This document shows, one piece after another, positions 1 through 10,177 of a DNA stretch of 64,000 nt. The stretch's first letter is position 1; each line of letters opens with the position of its first letter. Under the pieces are notes generated by a model. It had not been told where the DNA came from. It did not search any database and was given only the letters and a program-made list of their open reading frames with translations. The DNA comes from Streptomyces sp. DvalAA-43 (GTDB lineage: Bacteria > Actinomycetota > Actinomycetes > Streptomycetales > Streptomycetaceae). Location: NCBI RefSeq assembly GCF_900091725.1, contig NZ_FMBW01000076.1, forward strand, positions 1 through 64,000, in the 5' to 3' direction. Position numbers and translations under genes: made by a program.

Positions 1-68
1 GCCGGCGGACCACGCTCCGACGGCGAAACCGTTCGCCGAACGGAACGGCGCTCTGCTTGGCTCACCCC

Positions 69-494
69 ATGAGTGATCTCCACATCCGCTGCGCCGACCT
101 CGCCGACATCGACGCCGTACTGCGGTTCTGGCGCGAAGCCGCCGAGGGAACGAGCATCAGCGACGACCACGACGGGGTGACCCGGCTCATCTCCCGGGAC
201 CCCGGAGCCCTGCTGCTGGCCGAGCGCGACGGCCGCCTCACGGGGACCGTCATAGCCGGCTTCGACGGCTGGCGATGCTCCGTCTACCGGCTGGCCGTGC
301 ACCCCGCCTGCCGCCGGGAAGGCATCGCCACCGCCCTGATGGAAGCGGCGGAACAGCGGTTCCTGGCACTCGGCGGGCGACGGGCCGACGCCATGGTCCT
401 GGAGGCCAACGAACGGGCGCACCACACATGGGCCGCCGGTGGCTACCACCGCGAGGATCGTTGGCGGCGCTGGGTGAAGCCGCTCACGCACTGA
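69..494 (+). CDS. GNAT family N-acetyltransferase
   Basis: About 141 residues, a usual size for a single-domain GNAT enzyme that transfers acetyl from acetyl-CoA to an amine. The acetyl-CoA binding motif A is visible as VHPACRREGIATALMEAAE, with the R/Q-x-x-G-x-A pattern in the form RREGIA. A C-terminal W/Y-rich strand follows (GGYHREDRWRRWVK). The ATG at 69 gives the expected start MSDLHIR; an in-frame TTG at 57 would add four residues and neither has a clear Shine-Dalgarno sequence. The acceptor substrate cannot be told from sequence. The gene stands alone and is followed by a probable terminator. Confidence 0.85.
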   Translation: MSDLHIRCADLADIDAVLRFWREAAEGTSISDDHDGVTRLISRDPGALLLAERDGRLTGTVIAGFDGWRCSVYRLAVHPACRREGIATALMEAAEQRFLALGGRRADAMVLEANERAHHTWAAGGYHREDRWRRWVKPLTH

Positions 495-505
495 GACAAT
501 CACCG

Positions 506-532
506 AGGACCGGATGGCTTTGCCGGTCCTTT
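506..532 (+). terminator. Probable terminator after the GNAT gene
   Basis: Perfect 8-bp inverted repeat AGGACCGG / CCGGTCCT with a 9-nt loop, followed directly by TT. It sits 12 nt past the GNAT stop codon and upstream of the CNNM pair, as expected for an intrinsic terminator in a GC-rich genome. Confidence 0.6.
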
Positions 533-666
533 ACCATGGGTGTTCCGCTGTCCGATCCTTCCGAAAGGTGTGAGCGTCCGCCCATGGGCGAGCCTCCCAG
601 TAGCCGACACCGCCGGCATCGAGCGATCCTCCTGACCCTGCCCGATCATGGGACGGAGGTGAACCG

Positions 667-2001
667 ATGACCGAAGTGCTTCTGCTGCTCGTGGCAGTGC
701 TGCTCTCCCTGGCCTGCGGTGCCTTCGTCGCGGCCGAGTTCTCTCTGACGACGATCGAGCGCGGCCAGCTCGAACGGGCCGTCGAGCGGGGCGAGCGGGG
801 CGCGGCGAGCGCCATGAAGGCCGTACGCAGCCTCACCTTCCAGCTTTCGGGCGCTCAGCTCGGCATCACCGTCACCAACCTGGTGGTCGGCATGCTCTCC
901 GAACCGTCCATCGCGAAACTGATCCGCGGCCCGGTGGAGGCGGTGGGTCTGCCGCCGGGCGTGGCGTCCTCGGTGGCCCTCGTCCTGGGCACCGCCCTGT
1001 CCACCGTGTTCCTGATGATCGTCGGCGAACTCGTCCCGAAGAACTGGGCCATCTCCTCCCCGCTCGCCGTGGCCCGGACCGTCGCCACGCCGCAGCGGGC
1101 CTTCACCGCCGTCTTCCGGCCCTTCATCAGCCACCTCAACAACACCGCCAACCGGATCGTGCGCCGCTTCGGCCTGGAGCCGGCCGAGGAGCTGGCCTCC
1201 GCGCGCAGCCCGCAGGAGCTGGCGGCGCTGGCCCGGCACAGTGCCAAGCAAGGCGCGCTGGAGGCGGACACGGCCGAGCTGTTCGTCCGCACGCTGAACC
1301 TGGCGGAACTGACGGCGGAGAACGTGATGACTCCCCGGGTCCAGGTCACCGCGCTGGAGGCGCAGGCGACCGCCGAGGACGTCGCGAACGCCACCCGGGC
1401 GACGGGCCTGTCCCGCTTCCCCGTATACCGCGGCAGCCTGGACACCGTCATCGGTGTGGTGCACATCAAGGACGTGCTGGCCGTCCCGGCCGAGCAGCGC
1501 TCCCGTACCCGCGTCTCGGAGATGCTGCGCCAGCCGCTGCTGGTGCCGGAGACCCTCACGGTGGACCGGCTCCTCGACCGGTTGTCCGGACAGCTCGCCA
1601 TGGCCGTCGTCATCGACGAGTACGGCGGCACGGCCGGAGTCGTGACGCTGGAGGACATCGTCGAGGAAGTGGTCGGTGAGGTGCGCGACGAGCACGACCC
1701 GCACGAGACCGCGGACCTCGCACCGGCCGGCGAGGACACCGACGGACGGACCCTGTGGTCGGCCGACGGCGCCGCCCGCGTCGACCAGCTGAAGACGATC
1801 GGACTGCGGGTGCCGGACGGACCGTACGAGACACTCGCCGGGCTCATCGCCACCGAGGTCGGCCGCATCCCCGCCGTGGGTGACACGGTCGAGCTGGCGG
1901 GCTGGCGGATCGACGTGGCCGACGCGTCCGGACGCCGCGCCGCACGGGCCCTGCTGCACGCGCCGCTGCCCGGCGACGAGCGGACGGAGGACGCACGATG
2001 A
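667..2001 (+). CDS. CNNM/CorC (hemolysin C)-like membrane protein with CBS pair, copy 1
   Basis: 444 residues in the usual order: an N-terminal CNNM (DUF21) transmembrane domain of about 190 residues, a CBS pair (around TAENVMTPRVQV to the GGTAGVVTLEDIVEEVVGE motif), and a C-terminal CorC/HlyC-type domain (from about residue 350). The family is implicated in Mg2+/Co2+ efflux or tolerance; the hemolysin label is historical. A strong RBS (GGAGGTGA) precedes the ATG. It overlaps the next gene by 4 nt (ATGA), so the two paralogues form one operon and may act as a hetero-oligomer (inference). Confidence 0.9.
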   Translation: MTEVLLLLVAVLLSLACGAFVAAEFSLTTIERGQLERAVERGERGAASAMKAVRSLTFQLSGAQLGITVTNLVVGMLSEPSIAKLIRGPVEAVGLPPGVASSVALVLGTALSTVFLMIVGELVPKNWAISSPLAVARTVATPQRAFTAVFRPFISHLNNTANRIVRRFGLEPAEELASARSPQELAALARHSAKQGALEADTAELFVRTLNLAELTAENVMTPRVQVTALEAQATAEDVANATRATGLSRFPVYRGSLDTVIGVVHIKDVLAVPAEQRSRTRVSEMLRQPLLVPETLTVDRLLDRLSGQLAMAVVIDEYGGTAGVVTLEDIVEEVVGEVRDEHDPHETADLAPAGEDTDGRTLWSADGAARVDQLKTIGLRVPDGPYETLAGLIATEVGRIPAVGDTVELAGWRIDVADASGRRAARALLHAPLPGDERTEDAR

Positions 2002-3017
2002 TCGCCGTCCAGCTCTTCATCGGACTGATGACCCTGGTCGTCAACGCCTTCTTCGTCGGCGCGGAGTTCGCGCTGATCTCCGTACGCCGCAGCCAGATCG
2101 AGCCCGCCGCCGAGGCCGGGAACAAGCGGGCGCGAAGCGTCATCTGGGGTCTGGAACACGTGTCGGCGCTGCTCGCGGCGGCGCAGCTCGGCATCACCCT
2201 GTGCACGCTGGTGCTCGGTATCGTCGCCGAGCCGGCCATCGCGCACCTGCTGGAGCCGGTCTTCGACACGGTGGGCGTGCCGCACGGACTGATCCATCCG
2301 ATCTCGTTCGTGATCGCGCTGTCCGTGGCGACGTATCTGCACATGCTCCTCGGCGAGATGGTGCCGAAGAACATCGCCCTGGCCGAGCCCGTCCGTGCCG
2401 CGCTGCTGCTCGGACCGCCGCTGGTGGCACTCGCCAGGGCGCTGCGCCCGGTGATCTTCGCGATCAACGCCTTCGCCAACGGGATACTCAAGATCCTTCG
2501 GGTCGAGACGAAGGACGAGGTGTCCGCCACGTTCTCCGACGACGAACTGGCCCGGCTGGTGACGGACGCGGGCGACGCCGGGCTGGTCGACGACCGCTCG
2601 GCCGAGCGACTGCGTCACGCCCTCGAACTGGGCCGTCGCCCGGTGCGGGATGTGGTGATGCCGGTGGACCGGGTCACGTACGCCAGGATCGGGACCACTC
2701 CGGAGCAGCTGGAACGGCTCTCCTACGAGACCGGCTTCTCGCGTTTCCCCGTGATGGACGGCGAGGAGCGGATCCTGGGTTACCTCCATGTGAAGGACGC
2801 CCTCGATGCCACGCCGCGCGATGTGCCCTTCCCGGTGACCGCGATGCGCCCCATCGCCCGGGTCCGGGCCGGCACACCGCTCGACGACGTCCTGACCGCG
2901 CTGCGGCGCAGCCGTACGCACCTGGCGGCGGTTCTCGACGAGGACGGCCGGCTGGCCGGGATGGTCACCATGGAGGACGTGCTGCGCGAACTGGTGGGAC
3001 GCCCGAAGGCACGCTGA
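1998..3017 (+). CDS. CNNM-domain protein with CBS pair, copy 2 (lacks CorC domain)
   Basis: 339 residues, a paralogue of the gene it overlaps. It has the CNNM transmembrane domain (MIAVQLFIGLMTLVVNAFF, then the LGEMVPKNIAL signature near residue 120) and a CBS pair ending in MVTMEDVLRELVG. Unlike copy 1 it stops just after the second CBS, so the C-terminal CorC/HlyC domain is missing. Tandem long/short pairs of this kind are common in actinobacteria. The ATGA overlap implies translational coupling. Ion specificity is unknown. Confidence 0.88.
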   Translation: MIAVQLFIGLMTLVVNAFFVGAEFALISVRRSQIEPAAEAGNKRARSVIWGLEHVSALLAAAQLGITLCTLVLGIVAEPAIAHLLEPVFDTVGVPHGLIHPISFVIALSVATYLHMLLGEMVPKNIALAEPVRAALLLGPPLVALARALRPVIFAINAFANGILKILRVETKDEVSATFSDDELARLVTDAGDAGLVDDRSAERLRHALELGRRPVRDVVMPVDRVTYARIGTTPEQLERLSYETGFSRFPVMDGEERILGYLHVKDALDATPRDVPFPVTAMRPIARVRAGTPLDDVLTALRRSRTHLAAVLDEDGRLAGMVTMEDVLRELVGRPKAR

Positions 3018-3025
3018 CGGGCGCG

Positions 3026-3055
3026 GGGCGCGGTACGGATTCCGGCCGCGCCCCT
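3026..3055 (+). terminator. Probable terminator after the CNNM operon
   Basis: 9-bp inverted repeat GGGGCGCGG / CCGCGCCCC with a 12-nt loop, beginning 9 nt after the copy 2 stop codon and followed by TTCCCC. Confidence 0.55.
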
Positions 3056-3116
3056 TCCCCGGCAGGGCCGTGACCCCCGGAAGCGGCCGGTCCCACCGCG
3101 ATACGATCGCATCGCC

Positions 3117-3965
3117 ATGGAAATAAATGCCTCCTACACCAGTCTTGTCGCGGTCGGCGACTCGTTCACCGAGGGCATGTCGGACCTGCTGCCCGACGGT
3201 TCGTACCGCGGCTGGGCCGATGTCCTCGCCGGACGGCTCGCCACCCGCACCCCGGGATTCCGCTACGCGAATCTCGCCGTACGGGGCAAGCTGATCGGCC
3301 AGATCGTCGACGAGCAGGTCGATGCCGCCGCCGCCATGCGGGCGGATGTCGTCACCCTCGTCGGCGGGCTCAACGACACGCTGCGGCCCAAGTGCGACAT
3401 GGGCATGGTCCGCGGTCGGCTCGAAGAGGCGGTGGAACGCCTCGCGCCCTCGTGCGAGAAGCTCGTGCTCATGCGGAGCCCGGGGCGCAACGGCCCGGTG
3501 ATGGAACGCTTCCGTCCGCGGATGGAGGAGCTGTTCTCCCTGGTCGACGACCTGGCGGCCCGGCATGGCGCGGTGGTCGTCGATCTGTACGGAGCCCCGG
3601 CGCTGGGTGATCCCCGGCTGTGGGACGTCGACCGGCTCCATCTGACGGCCGACGGACACAGCAGGGTGGCCGAGGCGGTCTGGCAGACGCTGGGGCTGCC
3701 GCCGGAGAGCGACTGGCGAACGCCCCTGCCGGCCGCCGTGCCGCCCAAGTGGGCCAGGCGACGCGTCGACGACCTCCGTTTCGCCCGTGAACACCTGGTG
3801 CCGTGGATCGGGCGCCGTCTGACCGGCCGCTCCTCCGGAGACGGACGGACGGGGGCCCAGTACAGCTCCGAACTGGGAAGCGCGTTCTGGGTCACCCCCG
3901 AGAAGGGCCGCGCCCCCGGACCCGTGGCCACGTGGCGCCGGGTCGACCCGACGCCGCTCCCATAG
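3117..3965 (+). CDS. SGNH/GDSL hydrolase family protein
   Basis: 282 residues. The SGNH blocks are visible: block I AVGDSFTEGM with the nucleophile Ser, block III GGLNDTL with the oxyanion Asn, and block V DVDRLHLTADGH with the Asp/His pair. No signal peptide or lipobox is seen, so it is probably a cytoplasmic esterase or acyl hydrolase. The C-terminal 80 residues after the hydrolase core are basic and of unknown role. The substrate is not predictable. The gene is free-standing, with hypX starting 230 nt downstream. Confidence 0.85.
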   Translation: MEINASYTSLVAVGDSFTEGMSDLLPDGSYRGWADVLAGRLATRTPGFRYANLAVRGKLIGQIVDEQVDAAAAMRADVVTLVGGLNDTLRPKCDMGMVRGRLEEAVERLAPSCEKLVLMRSPGRNGPVMERFRPRMEELFSLVDDLAARHGAVVVDLYGAPALGDPRLWDVDRLHLTADGHSRVAEAVWQTLGLPPESDWRTPLPAAVPPKWARRRVDDLRFAREHLVPWIGRRLTGRSSGDGRTGAQYSSELGSAFWVTPEKGRAPGPVATWRRVDPTPLP

Positions 3966-4052
3966 CGACCCACGAACCGGACCGCATACCGTTCACCGCG
4001 GCGTGACCGATCCGCCGGTGCCGTGCGTCGTGGAGTCGCGCCCTTCACGTCT

Positions 4053-4072
4053 CCGGCTCTCGCATGAGCCGG
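4053..4072. terminator. Hairpin between the SGNH gene and hypX
   Basis: Perfect 7-bp inverted repeat CCGGCTC / GAGCCGG with a 6-nt loop, about 90 nt after the SGNH stop and 125 nt before the hypX start. It could be a terminator for the former or a leader/operator structure for the latter; no T tract follows. Confidence 0.35.
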
Positions 4073-4197
4073 CAGGCGTGCTCGCGGAAGAGCCGCTTCG
4101 GGTGAATTCCCGGCATGTTCCCGCCGGGTGGGTCCCCCTGCGCAGGGGTCCACGCCCACGCTCGGTCGGGACGGACCGCAGCCACCGGGAGATCGCC

Positions 4198-5883
4198 GTG
4201 CACATCCTGCTTGTCGCCAGCGCCTTCAACAGCCTTACCCAGCGTGTCCAGGCGGAGCTGAGCGACCACGGGCACTCCGTCGCCGTGCAGCTCGCACACG
4301 CGGAGGACGCGGTCCGGGAAGCCGTCCGCCGGGAGTGTCCGGACCTTGTGGTGGCGCCGTACCTGAAGACCGCGATCCCGAGGGACGTCTGGTCGGTCCG
4401 CACCTGTCTCGTCGTCCATCCGGGGCCGGTCGGCGACCGCGGGCCCTCCTCGCTGGACTGGGCCGTCCACGAGGGAGCGGACCACTGGGGCGTCACGGTG
4501 CTCCAGGCGAACGCGGAGATGGACGCGGGCGACATCTGGGCGTCCGTGACCTGTCCGCTGCCCCCGGTGGGCAAGAGCGACCTGTACCGCAACGAGATCT
4601 CGGACGCCGCCATGGAGGCGGTGCTTCTGGCGGTCGGACGTGTCGCGTCGGGGACGTACGCCCCGGCGCCGCAGGCCTCCGGCGCCGGGGAAGGCTGCCG
4701 CCCCCTGTTCCGGCAGTCCCTGCGCCGCATCGACTGGCGGTCGGACTCCACCGCGGCGGTGGTCCGCAAGCTCAGGGCGGCGGACTCCCAGCCCGGTGTG
4801 CTCGACGAGTTGCTGGGCGGTGATTGGTTCCTGCACGGCGGGTATGCCGAGTCCCGGCTGGGCGGGCGTCCGGGGGACGTGGTGGCCACCCGGGACGGCG
4901 CGATCTGCCGGGCGACCACCGACGGCGCGGTGTGGATTCCCGAGCTGCGGCCACGGCGGGCGCCGGGCGGCCCGGCCACCTTCAAACTCCCCGCCACCTC
5001 GGCGCTGGCCGGGCGGCTGTCCGCCGTACCCGAGCGGCCGGCTCCGCTGCTCCGGAGCGGGGACGACGACACCTGGTGCGAGATCGGCTACCGGGAGGAG
5101 GCCGGGACCGGCTTCCTGTCGTTCTCGTTCCGGGGCGGCGCGATGAGCACGGTGCAGTGTCAACGCCTGCTGCGTGCCTACCGGTTCGCCTGCTCCCGGC
5201 CCACCTCGGTGCTGGTCGTCGGCGGCGGCCGGGACTTCTTCTCCAACGGCATCCACCTCAACGTGATCGAGGCGGCGGCCGATCCCGGCGCCGAGTCCTG
5301 GGCCAACATCAATGCCATGGACGATCTGGTGGAGGCGGTGCTGACCACCACGGACCGCCTCGTCGTCGCCGCCCTGGCCGGGAACGCCGCGGCGGGCGGG
5401 GTGATGCTGGCCCTCGCCGCCGACGAGGTGTGGTGCAGGGCGGGCGCGGTGTTCAATCCGCACTACCGCCTGATGGGGCTGTACGGATCGGAGTACTGGA
5501 CGTACACACTGCCGCGGCGGGTGGGCGTAGCGGCGGCCGACCGGCTCACGCGGGACGCCCTGCCGGTCAGCTCCACCGCGGCCCACCGGCTCGGGCTGGT
5601 CGACAGGGTGATCCCGTGCGCCCCTGGGTCGTTCGCATCGGAGGTCGGCGTCCTGGCGTCCCGCCTGGCAGCCCTGCCCGCGACGCAGTCCCGGATCCAC
5701 GCGAAGAAGGAGGAGCGGGACCGGGTCGACCTGGCCCCGTACCGGGAGGCCGAACTCGCCCGTATGCACCGCATCTTCGCGGATCCGCACCACCCGTACC
5801 ACGGGCTGCGCCGGGCCTTCGTCCGCAAGGAGCGCCCCGCGACCGGCACCGCGGTCCCGCGGCCCCCGGTCCCCCGGGGCTGA
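4198..5883 (+). CDS. hypX: Hydrogenase maturation protein HypX (CO-forming)
   Basis: 561 residues from the GTG at 4198, which has a GGGAG ribosome site 6 nt upstream and yields the family-typical start HILLVASAFNSLTQ; longer starts back to 4003 are open but atypical. The N-terminal half resembles N10-formyl-THF transferases (VVHPGPVGDRGPSSLDW around residue 75). The C-terminal half is an enoyl-CoA hydratase/crotonase fold (GGGRDFFSNGIHLNVIE, then AALAGNAAAGG). Known HypX/HoxX proteins move the formyl group of formyl-THF to CoA and decarbonylate it, giving the CO ligand of the NiFe site under oxic conditions. It converges on hypBA with a 22-bp gap. Confidence 0.93.
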   Translation: MHILLVASAFNSLTQRVQAELSDHGHSVAVQLAHAEDAVREAVRRECPDLVVAPYLKTAIPRDVWSVRTCLVVHPGPVGDRGPSSLDWAVHEGADHWGVTVLQANAEMDAGDIWASVTCPLPPVGKSDLYRNEISDAAMEAVLLAVGRVASGTYAPAPQASGAGEGCRPLFRQSLRRIDWRSDSTAAVVRKLRAADSQPGVLDELLGGDWFLHGGYAESRLGGRPGDVVATRDGAICRATTDGAVWIPELRPRRAPGGPATFKLPATSALAGRLSAVPERPAPLLRSGDDDTWCEIGYREEAGTGFLSFSFRGGAMSTVQCQRLLRAYRFACSRPTSVLVVGGGRDFFSNGIHLNVIEAAADPGAESWANINAMDDLVEAVLTTTDRLVVAALAGNAAAGGVMLALAADEVWCRAGAVFNPHYRLMGLYGSEYWTYTLPRRVGVAAADRLTRDALPVSSTAAHRLGLVDRVIPCAPGSFASEVGVLASRLAALPATQSRIHAKKEERDRVDLAPYREAELARMHRIFADPHHPYHGLRRAFVRKERPATGTAVPRPPVPRG

Positions 5884-5905
5884 CCGCGGTCCGGCGGCGG
5901 GGCGG

Positions 5906-6691
5906 CTACCGCTGCTCCGCCAGCCAGTCGTACCAGTGGGCCAGGCCCTCGCCGGTGGTCGCGGAGACCGTCAGCACGCGCACGTCCGGGTTCACCGAGC
6001 GCGCGTGCCGCTCGCACTGCTCCACGTCGAAGTCGACATGGGGCAGGAGATCGGACTTGTTGATCAGGATCAGGTCGGCGGCGGCGAACATGTACGGGTA
6101 CTTCAACGGCTTGTCCGTGCCCTCGGTGACCGAGATGATCACGACCTTGCTGCGTTCCCCCAGGTCGAACAGGGCGGGGCAGACCAGGTTCCCTACGTTC
6201 TCCACCATGAGCAGCGAACCCTCGGCCGGGGACAGCGCCGTGAGGGCGTCCCGCATCATCTCCGCGTCGAGGTGGCACCCCGCCCCCGTGTTCACCTGCA
6301 CCACGGCGCAGCCCGTACGCCTGATCCGGTCGGCGTCGAGCCTCGTCTCCTGATCACCCTCGACGACGGCCACCGGCCGACGTCCGCCGAGGTCGGTGAC
6401 GGCGCGTTCCAACAGGGTCGTCTTGCCTGCGCCCGGCGAGCTCATCAGGTTCACGGCCACGACGCCGCGGTCGCTCATCCACGTCCGGTTGCGCTCCGCG
6501 AGCAGGTCGTTCTTGGCGAGTACCTTCTGCTCGATGGTGACGGTCCCACCGGCTCCACCCGGCCGAAGACGCCCATGCGGATGAGGGTGCGGATCCGGAT
6601 GCGGATGTCCGTGGTCCGGTGCACCATCCTCCCTCAGCATCACGATCCTGGTCCCGCCGGACTCCTCGGCACAGCCGCAGGTACCGCACAT
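5906..6691 (-). CDS. hypB: Hydrogenase nickel-incorporation GTPase HypB
   Basis: 261 residues. The N-terminus carries the MCGTCGC metal motif, then a His-rich stretch (HGHPHPDPHPHPHG, about residues 27-40) that can store Ni2+. The G domain follows: P-loop SSPGAGKTTLLE, the ENVGNLVCP switch region and the NKSD base-specificity motif (ILINKSDLLPH). HypB works with HypA to insert Ni into the large-subunit precursor, driven by GTP hydrolysis. It starts 3 nt after the hypA stop codon on the same strand, so the two are co-transcribed, divergently from hhyS. Confidence 0.95.
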   Translation of the reverse strand: MCGTCGCAEESGGTRIVMLREDGAPDHGHPHPDPHPHPHGRLRPGGAGGTVTIEQKVLAKNDLLAERNRTWMSDRGVVAVNLMSSPGAGKTTLLERAVTDLGGRRPVAVVEGDQETRLDADRIRRTGCAVVQVNTGAGCHLDAEMMRDALTALSPAEGSLLMVENVGNLVCPALFDLGERSKVVIISVTEGTDKPLKYPYMFAAADLILINKSDLLPHVDFDVEQCERHARSVNPDVRVLTVSATTGEGLAHWYDWLAEQR

Positions 6692-6694
6692 GGT

Positions 6695-7024
6695 TCAGCC
6701 CACTTCCATGGAGACGATCTGCAGTTCCTGTCCCGATGTGATCTCCACATCCGCGCTGCCGCAGGGACACAGCAGAATCAGGTCGGTCAAGGTGAATGCG
6801 ACGGCGCAGGTGCGGCAGCGGCCGGCGCCGGGCGGCTGGTCGATCTCCAACCGCGCGCCCTCGGCGGCCGTTCCCTCCGTGACCAGGCCGAAGCAGAACC
6901 GCATCGAGTCGGGCACCACTGCCGTGAGCACGCCGACGCGGACGCGGACCGACCGGATGGGACGTCCCCCGGCGCGTGCGCACACCGAGTCGACGACGCT
7001 CTGTGTGATGGCCAGCTCGTGCAC
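6695..7024 (-). CDS. hypA: Hydrogenase nickel metallochaperone HypA
   Basis: About 109 residues from the GTG at 7024, which produces the canonical HELAITQSVV N-terminus whose first His and Glu are the family's Ni2+ ligands; an upstream start at 7066 would bury these and is unlikely. The structural zinc site is CRTC near residue 70 paired with CPCG, a short form of the usual CPxC also seen in other actinobacterial HypA proteins. It delivers Ni to the large subunit with HypB. It is the first gene of the hypAB unit and is divergent from hhyS across about 260 nt. Confidence 0.93.
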   Translation of the reverse strand: MHELAITQSVVDSVCARAGGRPIRSVRVRVGVLTAVVPDSMRFCFGLVTEGTAAEGARLEIDQPPGAGRCRTCAVAFTLTDLILLCPCGSADVEITSGQELQIVSMEVG

Positions 7025-7282
7025 CGGTGCTCGTCCTTCCGCGGGTGACTCCGACCGTAGGGCCACGGGAGGACCGGGGCGCCGTCCGACGGGACCGGTC
7101 CCCCGCGCGGATCACCCGAGCGGTCGACCGCATGCCGTCATTCGGGCCCCGGTGACAGGGCGGAGCGGCGAATTCCCCTGTTGCCGGGGCTCGCGAATCG
7201 AGGCGTGATGGTAGCAATGTGCGCATACCCACCTGTGGGGGCCGATGGCCGGAAGGCCGTCATTCTGAAAGGCGGCACTGCC
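7025..7282. promoter_or_regulatory. Divergent hypA / hhyS control region
   Basis: This 258-nt gap separates the hypAB start (leftward) from the hhyS start (rightward) and must hold promoters for both, so structural and nickel-insertion genes can be controlled together. I could not identify convincing -35/-10 boxes or a strong palindrome. A GAAAGG ribosome site for hhyS lies at 7267-7272. An upstream in-frame ATG at 7181 would lengthen HhyS by 34 residues but gives a non-conserved leader. Confidence 0.5.
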
Positions 7283-8338
<1,056 letters not shown>

Positions 8339-8383
8339 GTGACCGCGTACATCACCTCAACGGACAGAAAGAAGAGGCGGCCA

Positions 8384-10177
8384 ATGACCGCGACGCAGCA
8401 CAAGGGTGCCGGAGGCGGCCAGGGCAAGAACGACCTGGTCGAAATGGCGTGGGATCCCATTACCCGGATCGTCGGCAGCCTGGGGATCTACACGAAGATC
8501 GACTTCAAGCAGAAGGTGGTGGCCGAGTGCCACAGCACCAGCTCCATCTTCCGGGGCTATTCGGTCTTCATGAAGGGAAAGGACCCGCGGGACGCGCACT
8601 TCATCACGAGTCGCATCTGCGGAATCTGTGGTGACAACCACGCCACGTGTTCCTGTTACGCGCAGAACATGGCGTACGGGGTGAAGCCGCCGCACCTCGG
8701 TGAATGGATCGTGAATCTCGGCGAGGCCGCGGAGTACATGTTCGACCACAACATCTTCCAGGAGAACCTGGTCGGGGTCGACTACTGCGAGAAGATGGTC
8801 GCGGAGACCAACCCCGGCGTGCTGGAACAGGCCAACCGCACCCCTTCCCCGCACGCCGACGCACACGGGTACCGGACGATCGGCGACATCATGCGGTCGC
8901 TGAATCCGTTCACCGGCGAGTTCTACCGCGAGGCGCTCCAGGTCAGCCGGATGACCCGGGAGATGTTCTGCCTGATGGAGGGCCGGCACGTCCACCCCTC
9001 CACGCTCTATCCCGGCGGGGTCGGCACCGTGGCGACCATCCAGCTGATGACGGACTACATCACCCGCCTCCAGCGGTACGTCGAGTTCATGAAGAAGGTC
9101 GTGCCGATGCACGACGATCTCTTCGACTTCTTCTACGAGGCCCTGCCGGGGTACGAGCAGGTCGGCAACCGGCGGATCCTGCTGGGCTGCTGGGGCTCCT
9201 TCCAGGACCCCGAGCACTGCAACTTCGCGTACAAGGACATGACCGACTGGGGCCGGAAGATGTACGTCACCCCCGGTGTCGTCGTCGACGGGAAGCTGGT
9301 CACCACCGACCTGGTGAAGATCAACCTCGGCATCCGGATCCTGCTCGGTTCGTCGTACTACAACGACTGGGACGAGCAGGAGACGTTCGTCTCCCACGAC
9401 CCCCTCGGCAATCCGGTCGACCGGCGCCACCCCTGGAACCAGCACACCAACCCGCAGCCGCAGAAGCGGGACCTGGACGACAAGTACAGCTGGGTCATGT
9501 CACCCCGGTGGTTCGACGGCAAGGACTACCTGGCGCTCGACACGGGCGGCGGGCCGCTCGCGCGGCTGTGGACCACCGCGCTGGCCGGTCTGGTCGACAT
9601 CGGCTACATCCAGGCCACCGGCCACAGCGTCAGGATCAACCTCCCCAAGACCGCCCTCAAGGGGCCGGTGGAGCTGGAGTGGCACGTTCCGAAATGGAGC
9701 AACACCATCGAGCGCAACCGGGCGCGCAGTTACTTCCAGGCCTACGCGGCCGCCTGCGCCCTGCACTTCGCGGAGAAGGCGCTCGTGGAGATCCGCTCCG
9801 GGAACACCAAGACCTGGGAGAAGTTCGAGGTGCCCGAGGAGGGCGTGGGCTGCGGGTTCACCGAGGCGGTGCGGGGCGTCCTCTCGCACCACATGGTGAT
9901 CCGGGACGGCAAGATCGCCAACTACCACCCGTACCCGCCCACTCCATGGAACGCCAGCCCCCGCGACACCTACGGCACACCCGGCCCCTACGAGGACGCC
10001 GTGCAGGGCCAGCCGATCTTCGAGGAGAACGACCGGGAGCACTTCAAGGGAATCGACATCATGCGCACGGTGCGCAGCTTCGACCCCTGTCTGCCCTGCG
10101 GTGTGCACATGTACCTCGGCGAGGGCAAGAAGCTGGAGCTCCTGCACTCCCCCACCCAGTCCGCGGGCAGTGAGTGA
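8384..10177 (+). CDS. hhyL: Group 1h [NiFe]-hydrogenase large subunit (H2-oxidising)
   Basis: 597 residues from the ATG at 8384, preceded by GAAGAGG with 6-nt spacing; a GTG at 8339 is open but lacks a ribosome site. The NiFe ligands lie in the L1 motif RICGICGDNH (Cys79, Cys82) and the L2 motif DPCLPCGVH (Cys569, Cys572). A 22-residue tail follows His575 and should be removed by HupD after nickel insertion. It splits H2 at very low concentrations and passes electrons to HhyS. The GTGA/TGATGG end overlaps the next gene. Confidence 0.97.
   Translation: MTATQHKGAGGGQGKNDLVEMAWDPITRIVGSLGIYTKIDFKQKVVAECHSTSSIFRGYSVFMKGKDPRDAHFITSRICGICGDNHATCSCYAQNMAYGVKPPHLGEWIVNLGEAAEYMFDHNIFQENLVGVDYCEKMVAETNPGVLEQANRTPSPHADAHGYRTIGDIMRSLNPFTGEFYREALQVSRMTREMFCLMEGRHVHPSTLYPGGVGTVATIQLMTDYITRLQRYVEFMKKVVPMHDDLFDFFYEALPGYEQVGNRRILLGCWGSFQDPEHCNFAYKDMTDWGRKMYVTPGVVVDGKLVTTDLVKINLGIRILLGSSYYNDWDEQETFVSHDPLGNPVDRRHPWNQHTNPQPQKRDLDDKYSWVMSPRWFDGKDYLALDTGGGPLARLWTTALAGLVDIGYIQATGHSVRINLPKTALKGPVELEWHVPKWSNTIERNRARSYFQAYAAACALHFAEKALVEIRSGNTKTWEKFEVPEEGVGCGFTEAVRGVLSHHMVIRDGKIANYHPYPPTPWNASPRDTYGTPGPYEDAVQGQPIFEENDREHFKGIDIMRTVRSFDPCLPCGVHMYLGEGKKLELLHSPTQSAGSE

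Noticed and set aside
855..3794. A 979-residue minus-strand frame opposite the CNNM pair and SGNH gene
   Set aside because: It crosses three well-supported plus-strand genes, has repetitive Arg/His/Gly-rich composition and matches no family.
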